From an uncultured Flavobacterium sp. (GTDB lineage Bacteria > Bacteroidota > Bacteroidia > Flavobacteriales > Flavobacteriaceae), in NCBI GenBank assembly GCA_913061465.1, contig CAJXSU010000002.1, positions 62,001 to 126,000 on the forward strand: a stretch of 64,000 bases of DNA, read 5' to 3'. Position numbers and translations under genes: made by a program. Below the pieces are notes generated by a model. The model did not search any database. It was given only the letters and a program-made list of their open reading frames with translations, and had not been told where the DNA came from. Numbering within the stretch: the first letter of the stretch is position 1; each line of letters begins with the position of its first letter. Below are positions 37,616 through 47,374 of this stretch, in pieces.

Positions 37616-39913
37616 ATGGTAAACATGAAACTATTTCATACTCCTCGAATAGCTAAAAAAATAGGATTGTTTTTCTTCTTGTTTTTTACAAGTATCCTAT
37701 ATTCTCAGAATAATTATTATGTTTCATCTACAAATGGATCTGACTCTAATGATGGCCTCTCAGAATCCTCTCCCTTTTTAACTATTAATAAAGGTATTTC
37801 TCAGGTTTCAGAAGGGGGTACTGTTTATGTTATGAATGGAACTTATCGAAATGTGGGTTATGGAATAGTAGATCCCTCTTCGAATACCAATATGAATAAT
37901 CCTCATGTTGTTACCATTAACAAGTCAGGATCTGAGGGTGCATATATTACAATTAGAAACTTAGAAGGACATGAACCAAAAATAGAATTTGATGGAAGAG
38001 GTGGTATCGTCATATCAGACTATATGAACTACATCATAATAGAAGGTTTTGAAGTTGAAGGGCCAGCTGCTAACATTACCTATGATCAAGCTATCGCAGA
38101 TCGAGAGTATAAAGTATTGGCAGCATCTGATGAAAATGATAATATTACCTATAACCACACCTATTTTTCTGGGAAAGGAATTTGGGGAGGTTATAAGGCA
38201 CACAACAATATAATTATTAAAAATAATAAAGTTTACAATTGCACAGGTTCTGGAATCCGATTTAATGATTCTGATCATATAACCATTGAAAATAATGAGG
38301 TTTTCAATTGTACTTGGTGGACATCATCAGCGTCTAGTGCAATTGTTTACGCAGAGACAATAGCTGTAGATGGAGATAACACTACAGATATTAAAATGAT
38401 TATGCGCGGAAATTTAGTGTATAATAATTGGAATCGAATTCCTTTTTATGTTACTCAATTACCTGATAACTCAGGAAATACAAATCCTAACTATGGAACC
38501 GCAGATTATAATAATATTTTAGATGGTCAAGGATTATATGTTACCAGAAGTGACCCAAGCTATGTAGGAACCTTTTTGTTTGAGAACAATGTATGTGTAA
38601 ATAATGGTAAAAATGGAATTAATTTTGACAATTCACTTAGTGCCTCAGCTATTTATCAAAACAATACTCTTTATTACAACGGAGTTCATGAAATTATTCA
38701 AGATTTATCTGTAGCCGAGGGTAACCCCGGACATCGTGGTCAAAAAGTTGGAGGAATAAAAGCAAATAAAGTTCAAAATGCTACTGTAGTAAATAATATT
38801 GTAGTTACAAGAGATAATGAATTTTCAGCATTAAGCTTGAATAACATTGATAATCCTAATACTGAAGAACCTACAAACGATGGAATAAAAATAGCAATAA
38901 ATAATATTTTCTTAAATGGAACCGTTGCCTATCCGGGCAACCAAGAACCTGCAAATTTAATTAATATAGATCCTGGATTTATTAATGTACCTGCAGTAGT
39001 TGACGGAGCTATAGATATCAATCAAACTAATTTTAAATTAGCAGAAGGCTCACCAGCTATTGATGCAGGAAACCCAAATTATTCACCTGTAACAGATATT
39101 GATGGAGAACCTAGACCAGCAAATATTACAGATGCAATTTCATATAGCAGTTTTGAAAATTCTACAGATGGATGGACACAGTTTGGTGCATCAATAGCAA
39201 TATCATCTGATGAATCAGTTACAGGAAATAATAGTCTTTATACAAGTGATAGACAATATAATTATTCAAGCCCAAGACTTTTTCTTGATGGCTTTCTAAC
39301 TATTGATGAAACTTACACATTTTATATAAACGTGAAATTAGCAGAAAATGCTACTGGAACGTCAGATATTACAATTAAAAATACTTTAAATGATGTTGTT
39401 ACCTATACAAATTTACTTGAATCGCCAACTACAGTTACAGACAATGAGTGGACAGAATTGAGTGGAGATTTTACGTATGTTGGTTCTGATCAAATATTTG
39501 TATACATTAAAGGTCCAACTCTAGCTCAGGGCGGTGGGAATTTTTATATCGATGACTTTTCTTTGGTTCCTCAGGGCTCACCACCTGTAAACTTTAATGA
39601 CATCAGTGATGTAGTTGACATAGGTGCTTATGAATATTCGTCAGCATTATCTTTAGATGACACAAATTCTTCAATACCCCTAGTTATTAAAGCCTATCCA
39701 AATCCGGCTACAAATCAAATTACACTTTCAGAAGAATTTGGTAAAGATCAACTTATACTATTTGATTTACTAGGTAAAAACTATCCAATAAAACTTATAA
39801 CTAATTTTAATTCCTCAACTAGGATAGATATAAGTAACCTTTCAGATGGTCTTTATTTTTTGAAAATTACAAATGATAAAAGTATTAAATCTATAAAATT
39901 TATTAAAGAATGA
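37616..39913 (+). CDS. Secreted right-handed beta-helix protein with CBM-like module and T9SS sorting domain
   Basis: A 765-residue protein. A signal peptide (about 1-31, ending LYSQ) is followed by a DUF1565-type beta-helix start (YYVSSTNGSDSNDGL, FLTINKG, GGTVYVMNGTY) and a right-handed parallel beta-helix (to about 490, repeated N-N-x-V/I and x-GI-x turns). Then come a beta-sandwich like CBM4/9/22 (about 505-660) and a T9SS type A sorting domain (about 690-765, AYPNPATNQI). Beta-helices in PULs can be polysaccharide lyases, epimerases, esterases or GH120-type xylosidases; which one is unknown. It is a paralogue of the protein at 43581. ATG 37625 is an alternative start. Confidence 0.85.
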   Translation: MVNMKLFHTPRIAKKIGLFFFLFFTSILYSQNNYYVSSTNGSDSNDGLSESSPFLTINKGISQVSEGGTVYVMNGTYRNVGYGIVDPSSNTNMNNPHVVTINKSGSEGAYITIRNLEGHEPKIEFDGRGGIVISDYMNYIIIEGFEVEGPAANITYDQAIADREYKVLAASDENDNITYNHTYFSGKGIWGGYKAHNNIIIKNNKVYNCTGSGIRFNDSDHITIENNEVFNCTWWTSSASSAIVYAETIAVDGDNTTDIKMIMRGNLVYNNWNRIPFYVTQLPDNSGNTNPNYGTADYNNILDGQGLYVTRSDPSYVGTFLFENNVCVNNGKNGINFDNSLSASAIYQNNTLYYNGVHEIIQDLSVAEGNPGHRGQKVGGIKANKVQNATVVNNIVVTRDNEFSALSLNNIDNPNTEEPTNDGIKIAINNIFLNGTVAYPGNQEPANLINIDPGFINVPAVVDGAIDINQTNFKLAEGSPAIDAGNPNYSPVTDIDGEPRPANITDAISYSSFENSTDGWTQFGASIAISSDESVTGNNSLYTSDRQYNYSSPRLFLDGFLTIDETYTFYINVKLAENATGTSDITIKNTLNDVVTYTNLLESPTTVTDNEWTELSGDFTYVGSDQIFVYIKGPTLAQGGGNFYIDDFSLVPQGSPPVNFNDISDVVDIGAYEYSSALSLDDTNSSIPLVIKAYPNPATNQITLSEEFGKDQLILFDLLGKNYPIKLITNFNSSTRIDISNLSDGLYFLKITNDKSIKSIKFIKE

Positions 39914-41064
39914 TTTTTAATTATAGGATAAATAAAGTAAAAAAATTGAGTAAAATAATAACCCTAATTATAATTATTTGCCTTTTTAGTAATGGAAATT
40001 TTATTAAAGTATCAAAAAACAGTTCACTAAGTGAGAAATTTAAAAACTATTTTTTTGTAGGTGCTGCTATTAATAAAGATCAAATTCTTCAGAAGGATGA
40101 AAAATCAAACTCAATTATTAAACAAAACTTCAATACATTATCTCCAGAAAATGTAATGAAGTGGATGTTTATTCAACCAAAACCAAATATATTTTATTTT
40201 GATGATTCAGATAAATATGTACAATTTGGATTGGATAACAATATGCACATTGTAGGCCATGCATTGATATGGCATTCACAAATTGCTGACTTTATGAATT
40301 CTATTAAAGATAGTACTGAAATGATGCAACATGTTAACAATCACATTAGTACCCTAGTAAATCGATATAAAGGAAAGGTAGATACCTGGGATGTTGTCAA
40401 CGAGGCTTTAAATGAAGATGGAACCCTTAGAGAATCTATATTTCTAAAGGTTTTAGGAGAAAATTATTTGGAAACTGTTTATAAAATGGCTGAAAAACAT
40501 GATTCAAGTGCAGATTTAGCTTACAATGATTACAACTTATGTGAACCTAAAAAGAGAAAAGGAGCTATTAAACTAATAGAATCACTTCAAAAAAATGGAG
40601 CTAAGATTAATAGTGTTGGTATTCAAGCTCACTGGCAATTAACAAGTCCTTCTCTTGAAGAAATTGAAACTAGTATTCTTGCTTTTTCAAAACTCGGTGT
40701 AAAAGTAATGTTTACAGAACTTGATATTTCAGTACTTCCAAGCCCCTGGGATGAAAATGGAGCAGAGGTTTCTCAAAATTTTAAGAATTTTGAAGGAGAC
40801 AAAAAAATGAATCCTTTCCCAAAAAACTTACCAAATTCTATGAAAACAAAGTTAGCAGAACGCTATGAAAATATTTTTAAATTATTTTTAAAGCACAAAG
40901 AAAAAATAAGTCGTGTGACTTTTTGGGGCGTAACAGATAAGTTTTCTTGGTTAAATGATTGGCCAATTAAAGGGCGTACAAATTATCCATTGTTATTTGA
41001 CAGAAACTACAAAGAAAAAAAAGCATATCACCGAATTATGAACTTAAATATGCCAAATAATTAA
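39910..41064 (+). CDS. GH10 endo-beta-1,4-xylanase
   Basis: A 384-residue enzyme with an N-terminal hydrophobic segment (about 15-28) serving as signal peptide or anchor. The full GH10 signature is present: TLSPENVMKWMFIQP, VGHALIWHSQ, acid/base E165 in WDVVNEAL, GIQAHWQL, nucleophile E270 in MFTELDIS and a C-terminal VTFWGVTDKFSWLNDWP. It cuts beta-1,4-linked xylan backbones. The start codon overlaps the preceding stop by 4 bp (ATGA), so the two are translationally coupled. Without a T9SS domain it is more likely periplasmic or membrane-held, acting on imported oligosaccharides. Confidence 0.95.
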   Translation: MIFNYRINKVKKLSKIITLIIIICLFSNGNFIKVSKNSSLSEKFKNYFFVGAAINKDQILQKDEKSNSIIKQNFNTLSPENVMKWMFIQPKPNIFYFDDSDKYVQFGLDNNMHIVGHALIWHSQIADFMNSIKDSTEMMQHVNNHISTLVNRYKGKVDTWDVVNEALNEDGTLRESIFLKVLGENYLETVYKMAEKHDSSADLAYNDYNLCEPKKRKGAIKLIESLQKNGAKINSVGIQAHWQLTSPSLEEIETSILAFSKLGVKVMFTELDISVLPSPWDENGAEVSQNFKNFEGDKKMNPFPKNLPNSMKTKLAERYENIFKLFLKHKEKISRVTFWGVTDKFSWLNDWPIKGRTNYPLLFDRNYKEKKAYHRIMNLNMPNN

Positions 41065-41082
41065 ATACAATACCTTACACTT

Positions 41083-42519
41083 ATGACTTCATATTCGCAA
41101 AAATTATCTATCAGAGAGAAAGTAGGTTACAGTCTTGGAGATCTAGCTGCAAATCTAGTGTTCCAGACATTAATGACCTATCTCGCTTATTTCTATACCG
41201 ATATATATGGCTTAGAAGCCAATGATGCAACTGCCATAATGTTTACAGTTGGAACGATCGCTGCCTTTGGATTTAATCCAATTGTAGGCGCTATTGCGGA
41301 TAGAACAAATTCTAAATGGGGAAAATTTAGACCTTGGATATTGTGGACAGCAATACCATTAGGTATTATTTCTGTTTTAGCATTTAGTACACCAAATTTT
41401 GAATATCAAGGCAAAGTAATTTATGCTGTAATTACCTACACATTGTTACTATTATTATATGCAGGAAGTAACCTGCCCTACTCTGCTCTTAGTGGAGTTA
41501 TTACAGGCGACATGAAAGAAAGAAATAGTATTTCTTCTTATCGATTTGTTGCGGTTATGTTTGCACAATTTTTTGTACAGGTTTTTATGCTACCAATAAT
41601 TATTTATGCTGGTGATGGAGACAAGGCAATTGGAATAGAAATTGTAATGACGTGGCTAGCTGTTATAGGAACAATTATGTTACTCATTACCTTTATGACT
41701 ACGAAAGAACGAATTGTTCCAAAACCCGAGCAAAAGTCTAGTGTAAAAGAAGATTTATTAGATTTAGTAAAAAATAAACCTTGGGTAATTATGTTAATTC
41801 TTACAACGTTAACATTTATAACTCTAGCCATGAAAGGAGGGTCTTATATTTACTATTTTGAAAATTTTGTAGATGAAAATCACCTTACGATCTTTATAAG
41901 TCCAATATTAGATTTCTTATCTTCTATAGGCATTAACTTTTTTGGAAATGACCCTATATCAGCAGGATTTGGATTATTTAATGCTGGAGGTATTATTTTT
42001 ATGATTTTTGGTATTGGTTTATCAAAAAATCTTGCAGATAAATATGGAAAGCGAAACGTATTTGGCTTCTTTTTATTTATCTCTACACTTTTTATAATTT
42101 TATTTAATTTCCTAGATAAAACCTCTGTTCAACTTATGTTTGCAGCTCAAATTTTACATGGTTTCTTTTACGGAATCACAATTCCTTTATTGTGGGCTAT
42201 GATTGCTGATGTAGCTGACTATTCTGAATGGAAAAATAATCGTAGAGCAACTGCAATTATTTTCTCTGCGATGATGGTGGGTTTAAAACTTGGACTTACT
42301 ATAGGGAGTTCATTGGTTGCAAAAATTCTTAGCGTATATGGTTATATTCCAGGTAGTGAAAATGTACAAACAGAATTTGCAATACAAGGAACAAAAATGC
42401 TAATAAGTATATACCCAGCAATACCTTTTTTAATTGGAGTTTCCTTATTATTCTTCTATGAAATTAATAAAAAAATGGAATTGCAAATTGAATCCGATTT
42501 AAAAGCTAGAAGAAACTAA
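41083..42519 (+). CDS. GPH-family (MelB-type) sugar:cation symporter
   Basis: A 478-residue inner-membrane carrier of the glycoside-pentoside-hexuronide family (major facilitator fold), with about 12 membrane segments. The N-terminus IREKVGYSLGDLAANLVFQT and the ADRTNSKWGKFRPWI loop, which includes the cation-coupling region of MelB, are clear. Given its place between GH10 and a cytoplasmic GH43 it probably imports xylobiose or other short xylosides with H+ or Na+. No second soluble domain is present. Confidence 0.92.
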   Translation: MTSYSQKLSIREKVGYSLGDLAANLVFQTLMTYLAYFYTDIYGLEANDATAIMFTVGTIAAFGFNPIVGAIADRTNSKWGKFRPWILWTAIPLGIISVLAFSTPNFEYQGKVIYAVITYTLLLLLYAGSNLPYSALSGVITGDMKERNSISSYRFVAVMFAQFFVQVFMLPIIIYAGDGDKAIGIEIVMTWLAVIGTIMLLITFMTTKERIVPKPEQKSSVKEDLLDLVKNKPWVIMLILTTLTFITLAMKGGSYIYYFENFVDENHLTIFISPILDFLSSIGINFFGNDPISAGFGLFNAGGIIFMIFGIGLSKNLADKYGKRNVFGFFLFISTLFIILFNFLDKTSVQLMFAAQILHGFFYGITIPLLWAMIADVADYSEWKNNRRATAIIFSAMMVGLKLGLTIGSSLVAKILSVYGYIPGSENVQTEFAIQGTKMLISIYPAIPFLIGVSLLFFYEINKKMELQIESDLKARRN

Positions 42520-42531
42520 AAATATAAGAAA

Positions 42532-43566
42532 ATGCCCGAAGACAGTATAGAACACATCAATTTTGAAGATTTAAATAATAGAGCCATCTCAAAGCCATTA
42601 GTTGACCATATCTTCACTGCGGACCCTTCTGCTCATGTTTTTAATGATAAAATTTACATATATCCATCTCATGATATTGATGCTGGAGAAGCATTTGACG
42701 ATCTTGGAAGTCATTTTGCCATGGAAGACTATCATGTTTTTTCTATGGAAGATATAGACAGTGAAACTAAAGATCATGGTGTTGCTTTGCATGTGGATGA
42801 TGTTGCGTGGGCAAAACAACAAATGTGGGCTCCTGATGCTAATGAAAAAAATGGAACCTATTACTTATTTTTTCCAGCAAAAGATTACGAAGGAATTTTT
42901 AGAATAGGTGTTGCCACAAGTCAATCTCCCGTAGGTCCTTTCTCAGCAAGACCAAATCCCATTGAAAATAGTTTTTCTATAGATCCTGCAGTTTTTAAAG
43001 ATGATGATGGAGAATATTATATGTATTTTGGTGGTCTTTGGGGTGGTCAATTACAACGATGGAAAGAAGGAGTATTTAACAATAAAGAGCCCAATAGCCC
43101 AACGGCTCATATCCCAAAAGACAATGAACCCGCTTTACTCCCTTTTGTTGCTAAAATGACTGCTGATTTATTTGAATTTGCCGAAGCTGCAAAAGAAATT
43201 AAAATTCTAGATGAGTACGGTAATTTAATCTTAGCGGGAGACCATAATCGTCGTTTTTTTGAAGCAGCATGGCTGCACAAACATAATGATTTGTATTATT
43301 TTTCATATTCAACTGGAGATACCCATTTTATCTGTTATGCCATTGGAGATAATCCATACGGACCCTTTACTTATCAAGGTAAAATTTTAAACCCTGTAGT
43401 TGGTTGGACTTCTCACCACTCAATCTGCTCTGTTAAAGGAAAAGATTATTTATTCTATCATGATTCCTCTCTATCAAAAGGAATTACTCATTTAAGATCT
43501 ATAAAAATGACTGAAATTAAGTATAGAGATGACGGAACCATTGTAACAATTAATCCCTACAATTAA
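42532..43566 (+). CDS. Cytoplasmic GH43 beta-xylosidase
   Basis: A 344-residue five-bladed propeller enzyme without a signal peptide. The three GH43 carboxylates are visible: base D31 in FTADPSAHVF, pKa modulator D151 in SIDPAVF and acid E244 in FFEAAWLH. The motifs MWAPD and YPSHDIDAG agree with the GH43_1-type beta-xylosidases as I remember them; an arabinofuranosidase activity cannot be excluded. It lies 12 bp after the symporter gene, so imported xylo-oligosaccharides would be split here to xylose for the facing xylA/xylB operon. Confidence 0.92.
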   Translation: MPEDSIEHINFEDLNNRAISKPLVDHIFTADPSAHVFNDKIYIYPSHDIDAGEAFDDLGSHFAMEDYHVFSMEDIDSETKDHGVALHVDDVAWAKQQMWAPDANEKNGTYYLFFPAKDYEGIFRIGVATSQSPVGPFSARPNPIENSFSIDPAVFKDDDGEYYMYFGGLWGGQLQRWKEGVFNNKEPNSPTAHIPKDNEPALLPFVAKMTADLFEFAEAAKEIKILDEYGNLILAGDHNRRFFEAAWLHKHNDLYYFSYSTGDTHFICYAIGDNPYGPFTYQGKILNPVVGWTSHHSICSVKGKDYLFYHDSSLSKGITHLRSIKMTEIKYRDDGTIVTINPYN

Positions 43567-43580
43567 ACTAACTTTAAAAG

Positions 43581-46500
43581 ATGAATTTTCGACTTTTTTA
43601 TTTGTTATTATTTTCCAATTTATTAACTGGTTTTTCTCAGGATTTAATTGGTGGAATAGGGAGTTTTACAGATGATTCTTCATTTAGCAATAATTGGTAT
43701 AGTGAAACAAATAGTAAAGGGTCATTCAGCACAACAACCAATGGATATTATTATGGTTCTGCCTCTTTAAAAGTTGAGGTTACTTCAAATAATACCTCTG
43801 ATGTAAGAATGCACAACAGAGCTGCCTCATATTTTAACGTTACAGATAGTGGTAAATATACTATATCCTTTTACGCAAAAGGAACTGTTGGTAATGATTT
43901 TAGAATTACCCTTATGAATGGCTCAACGGATATAGTTTCAAGCACTCAACAAATTGGATTAGATGAATGGATGTTTTACACATTAACCTTAACCTCTAAC
44001 GTAACAAGTTCAGAGGGTAGAATTAAATTTAATTTTTTAAACGAAGGAGTATATGAAATAGATGAATTAATTGTTAAATCCGGCGGTTTCGATATTTGGT
44101 ATGTTGATGATAGTGGTAATAATTCTAATGCGGGAAATGATATTAATAGTCCTTATCTAACAATAAATAAAGCAATCAGCTCGTGGACCTCTGGAGATCT
44201 CATTTATGTTAGAGGTGGAATCTATCAAAATAGTGATTATAATTCAGGAAATTTAACTAATGGTTCAGTTGTTTATATAAATAAAGCGGGAAGCTTAAAT
44301 GGCCCGCTTGTGATCAGAAATTATCCAGGTGAAACCCCAATCGTTCAATTTGATGGATCAGGGGGATTTATCTGTGGCACAGGTCAGTACTTAGAAATTT
44401 CAGGTTTTGAAATTTCAGGCCCTAATGCATCAATCACAAAATCAGCTGCAGAAGCCGAGCGTGCGAGTGTAGTTGCTGGGAATACAGCAAATAATTATTA
44501 TAAAGGAAGAGGGATTGCTGTTTGGGCAGGTTCAGGAGGTCATCATATTCTCTTACATTCAAATAAAGTACATCATGCTCCTGCCTCTGGAATTCGAATT
44601 AATAATTCAGATTATTGTACGATAACAAATAATGAAGTATACGAATGTACTACGTGGTCTCATGCGGCAGAAAGTTCAATTGTTCTTGCTCAATCAAAGC
44701 AAATAGATACTGACACTAAAATAAAAATGCGAATCACCAAAAACAAGACTTATGACAATGTAAATAAGATTCATTACTTTAATTCCTCTTACGCATGTTC
44801 AGATAATACAGACTATGGTTGCGAAAATTATCCTGATATCATTGATGGATCAGGGTGCTATATCACCAGAAATAATGATAGAGGTACTGGAGCTAATGAT
44901 GAAAACCCAAACGGACAGTATGTAGGATATTTTTATTTCGCTAATAATATTTCTTATGGAAATGGGATCAATGGTCTAGTTGTTCATAAATCAGACAATT
45001 CAATTGTTATGAATAATACGATTTATAATAATGGCGCAGTTCCACTCGATGAGGGTCGACAGTCAGCCGGAGGGATTACTGTTAATAATTCAACTGAAGT
45101 GAGGATGTATAATAATATTAGTTGGACAAGATATGATACCGATTATGGTTATAAAATATATGGAACAACTTCAGTTGTTGGGAGTAATAATTTATTATAT
45201 AATGGACTATCAGACAACAATAGTTTAACAAATATGATTTCTTTAGATCCTTTATTTGTAGATAGAAATAATGCAGATTTTAGATTAAACACAACAAGCC
45301 CTGCACTTCATACAGGAGTAGAGAATGCCAATATTTCCTTATTATCTGGAACTGTTGTATCTGAATATACCCCATCTTTTGATTACGTAAATAATAAAAG
45401 AGCTTATTCTGGAACAGATATTGGTGCTTATGAATCGGTTATTTCTTCCTGGTCTGGAACAGCAGCCGACAATAATCCAAATAATTCTAATAATTGGTCT
45501 GATAGTAGTTTACCTGACAGTTCAATAGGGATTGTCGATATTGGTTCCAATGATCAAGTGACATGGAATGCCAATTTTACAACTGGAGCAATAAACATTT
45601 CCTCAGGAGGGACCCTCGTAACCTCTCACAATATTACTGCAACCATTAATTATAGTAGAACTTTAGGAACTAACAAATGGTATTTGGTATCCTCTCCAGT
45701 TGTGGAAGAAACGATAGAGGATGTAATTTCTAATCATGATTTTGCTACAGGATCAGAATCCAATATTGGATTAGCCACTTACACTACCTCTAATGATACT
45801 TGGAGCTATTTTACGTCTTCTACAACAGGAACAATTTCGTCTGGGACTGGCTATGCGGTGAAGTTAGCTTCTGCTGGAGACATCTCATTTTCAGGAACCA
45901 TGAAAGTAGATGATACCAGTATTGAACTAACTACCTCAGGGAATGGATATAACTTGATTGGAAATCCTTATCCTTCATACATCGATAGTGGTTCAATATT
46001 ATCAAACAGTTCCAGTGCCCTAGAAAATCAAACCTTATGGATATGGAATCAATCCAGTTCTAGTTACGATGCAAAGGTGACAATTGATGCGTTTAAAATT
46101 GCTCCAGGTCAAGGGTTTTTTGTCAAATCAGATGGTGATGATGGAAGTATTCTGATTGATGAAGATGACCAAAGTCATCAATCTTCAGATACCTTTCAAA
46201 GAACTGATCCTAGACCAGAAATTCATCTAACGCTATCTGATGATTCAAACTCTAAACTAGCAAAGATTTATTATATAGACGGAGCTACCACAGGTTTTGA
46301 CAATGGTTATGATGGTCCCATGTTTACTGGTAGTAATAATAGTTTTGCTGTCTACACTCACTTAGTCAGCGATAGTGAAGGAGTCGATTATCAAATCCAA
46401 TCCCTACCTCCTGATGACTATGGAAATATGGTGACCCCTATAGGAATTAATGCCGTTTCTGGTTCAACTATTAGCATTGAAGCTTCAACCTTCGACTTTC

Positions 46501-46898
46501 CTGAAGGAATGAATATCTATTTAGAGGACAAAGAGGATAACAGCTTTACGCTATTAGATGGGGATGCTAATTTTACCACCACACTAGAAAGTGATCTTAA
46601 TGGAATCGGTCGTTTTTACTTGCATACCACTACTGGTTCTCTAAGTGCTGACGATCTTTCGATAAGAAACAATATTAGTATTTATAACTCTTCTAAGGAG
46701 AACTTACGAATTGTTGGAGTAAAAAACGGAACTAATGCCAAGGTTCATCTGTATACTATACTAGGGAAAGAAGTTTTTACGACAAGTTTTCAAGGAGTTA
46801 GAGTAAATGATATTCTATTACCAAAATTAGCAGAGGGAGTATATATCATCAAACTTTCAACAATGAATAGTAAGACTATCAAAAAAATTATTTTGTAA
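43581..46898 (+). CDS. Large secreted beta-helix protein with N-terminal CBM-like module and T9SS-type C-terminus
   Basis: An 1105-residue protein. A signal peptide (about 1-20) is followed by a CBM4/9/22-like beta-sandwich (about 22-170), a right-handed beta-helix (about 171-620) opening with WYVDDSGNNSNAGND, PYLTINKAISS and RGGIYQN, and a long low-complexity beta-rich region (about 620-1020, Ser/Asn/Asp-rich). A T9SS-type sorting domain (about 1030-1105, ending in KTIKKIIL) closes it. The helix part is clearly paralogous to the protein at 37616, with the CBM-like module moved to the other end. Catalytic type is unknown. It is the last gene of the large PUL operon. Confidence 0.82.
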   Translation: MNFRLFYLLLFSNLLTGFSQDLIGGIGSFTDDSSFSNNWYSETNSKGSFSTTTNGYYYGSASLKVEVTSNNTSDVRMHNRAASYFNVTDSGKYTISFYAKGTVGNDFRITLMNGSTDIVSSTQQIGLDEWMFYTLTLTSNVTSSEGRIKFNFLNEGVYEIDELIVKSGGFDIWYVDDSGNNSNAGNDINSPYLTINKAISSWTSGDLIYVRGGIYQNSDYNSGNLTNGSVVYINKAGSLNGPLVIRNYPGETPIVQFDGSGGFICGTGQYLEISGFEISGPNASITKSAAEAERASVVAGNTANNYYKGRGIAVWAGSGGHHILLHSNKVHHAPASGIRINNSDYCTITNNEVYECTTWSHAAESSIVLAQSKQIDTDTKIKMRITKNKTYDNVNKIHYFNSSYACSDNTDYGCENYPDIIDGSGCYITRNNDRGTGANDENPNGQYVGYFYFANNISYGNGINGLVVHKSDNSIVMNNTIYNNGAVPLDEGRQSAGGITVNNSTEVRMYNNISWTRYDTDYGYKIYGTTSVVGSNNLLYNGLSDNNSLTNMISLDPLFVDRNNADFRLNTTSPALHTGVENANISLLSGTVVSEYTPSFDYVNNKRAYSGTDIGAYESVISSWSGTAADNNPNNSNNWSDSSLPDSSIGIVDIGSNDQVTWNANFTTGAINISSGGTLVTSHNITATINYSRTLGTNKWYLVSSPVVEETIEDVISNHDFATGSESNIGLATYTTSNDTWSYFTSSTTGTISSGTGYAVKLASAGDISFSGTMKVDDTSIELTTSGNGYNLIGNPYPSYIDSGSILSNSSSALENQTLWIWNQSSSSYDAKVTIDAFKIAPGQGFFVKSDGDDGSILIDEDDQSHQSSDTFQRTDPRPEIHLTLSDDSNSKLAKIYYIDGATTGFDNGYDGPMFTGSNNSFAVYTHLVSDSEGVDYQIQSLPPDDYGNMVTPIGINAVSGSTISIEASTFDFPEGMNIYLEDKEDNSFTLLDGDANFTTTLESDLNGIGRFYLHTTTGSLSADDLSIRNNISIYNSSKENLRIVGVKNGTNAKVHLYTILGKEVFTTSFQGVRVNDILLPKLAEGVYIIKLSTMNSKTIKKIIL

Positions 46899-47340
46899 TA
46901 AACAAAGTAACCAGAGTTAATTTTATGCAATCAATTGTTTTAAAAAAAATAGGGAAAGATGGTAAATTTATCCCTATTTGTATATTTTTAGCCATTATAC
47001 TTCTCAACATAAATGAGCATAAATATCTAGTTTTTAGATGAAACTTCTTCTCAAATCCCCAATTTACCAATTCATTAAGTTGTCCTGTTGAAAAACAAAT
47101 ATCCTCAATATGAGTAGGTTGCTCGATAGGCCAAAATCCAACTTTCCAAGCAGGATAAACAGACAGTTGAATTCCGGTATAATTCTCTATAATAAATTCG
47201 CGATTTTTAGTTGCCTCTGTTCCACGGAGTAAGGCTTTTTTTTTCTCAGATCTAACTTGGGAAGATATGATAGTGGTTCCAGCGAAATCCTTGAAATTTT
47301 TTTGATCTTGTCTTTGGCTAAAAGAGGATTTTACGATAAA
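46888..47340 (-). pseudogene. Open frame without a start codon, possible gene remnant
   Basis: On the minus strand there is an uninterrupted frame of 150 codons with no ATG in about its first 100 codons. Such length is unlikely by chance at this base composition. The translation looks protein-like in the middle (RGTEATKNREFIIENYTG, VYPAWKVGFWPIEQ) but matches no family I know. The frame runs through a terminator-like hairpin at its 3' end, and a shifted frame stops near 47039, as if a frameshift had occurred. It probably represents a 5'-truncated decayed gene at the end of the xylose operon. Confidence 0.35.
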
Positions 47341-47374
47341 TTATAATAAACCAAATTATTTTTTTCCGTAAAAA
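46899..47374. other. Intergenic region between converging PUL operon and xylose operon
   Basis: This 476-bp stretch holds the terminator-like hairpin at 46942-46979 and the start-less open frame described separately. I see no intact gene in it. A T9 tract at 47236-47244 lies inside the remnant. Confidence 0.6.
46942..46979 (-). terminator. Terminator of the xylose operon
   Basis: On the minus strand a 9-bp stem (AAATAGGGA / TCCCTATTT, 15-nt loop) is continued by a run of eight T residues beginning in the 3' arm (A8 at 46942-46949 on plus). On the plus strand the stem is followed by GTATATTTTTA, so weak activity for the PUL operon is also possible. Confidence 0.65.

Noticed and set aside
37616-39913. 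Beta-helix protein as an alginate or pectate lyase
   Set aside because: The fold alone would allow it, but I see no lyase signature and all neighbours point to xylan.
46888-47070. Minus-strand 60-codon frame starting with TTG as a real gene
   Set aside because: It is only the end of a longer start-less frame and crosses a terminator-like hairpin; it is treated as part of a possible remnant.
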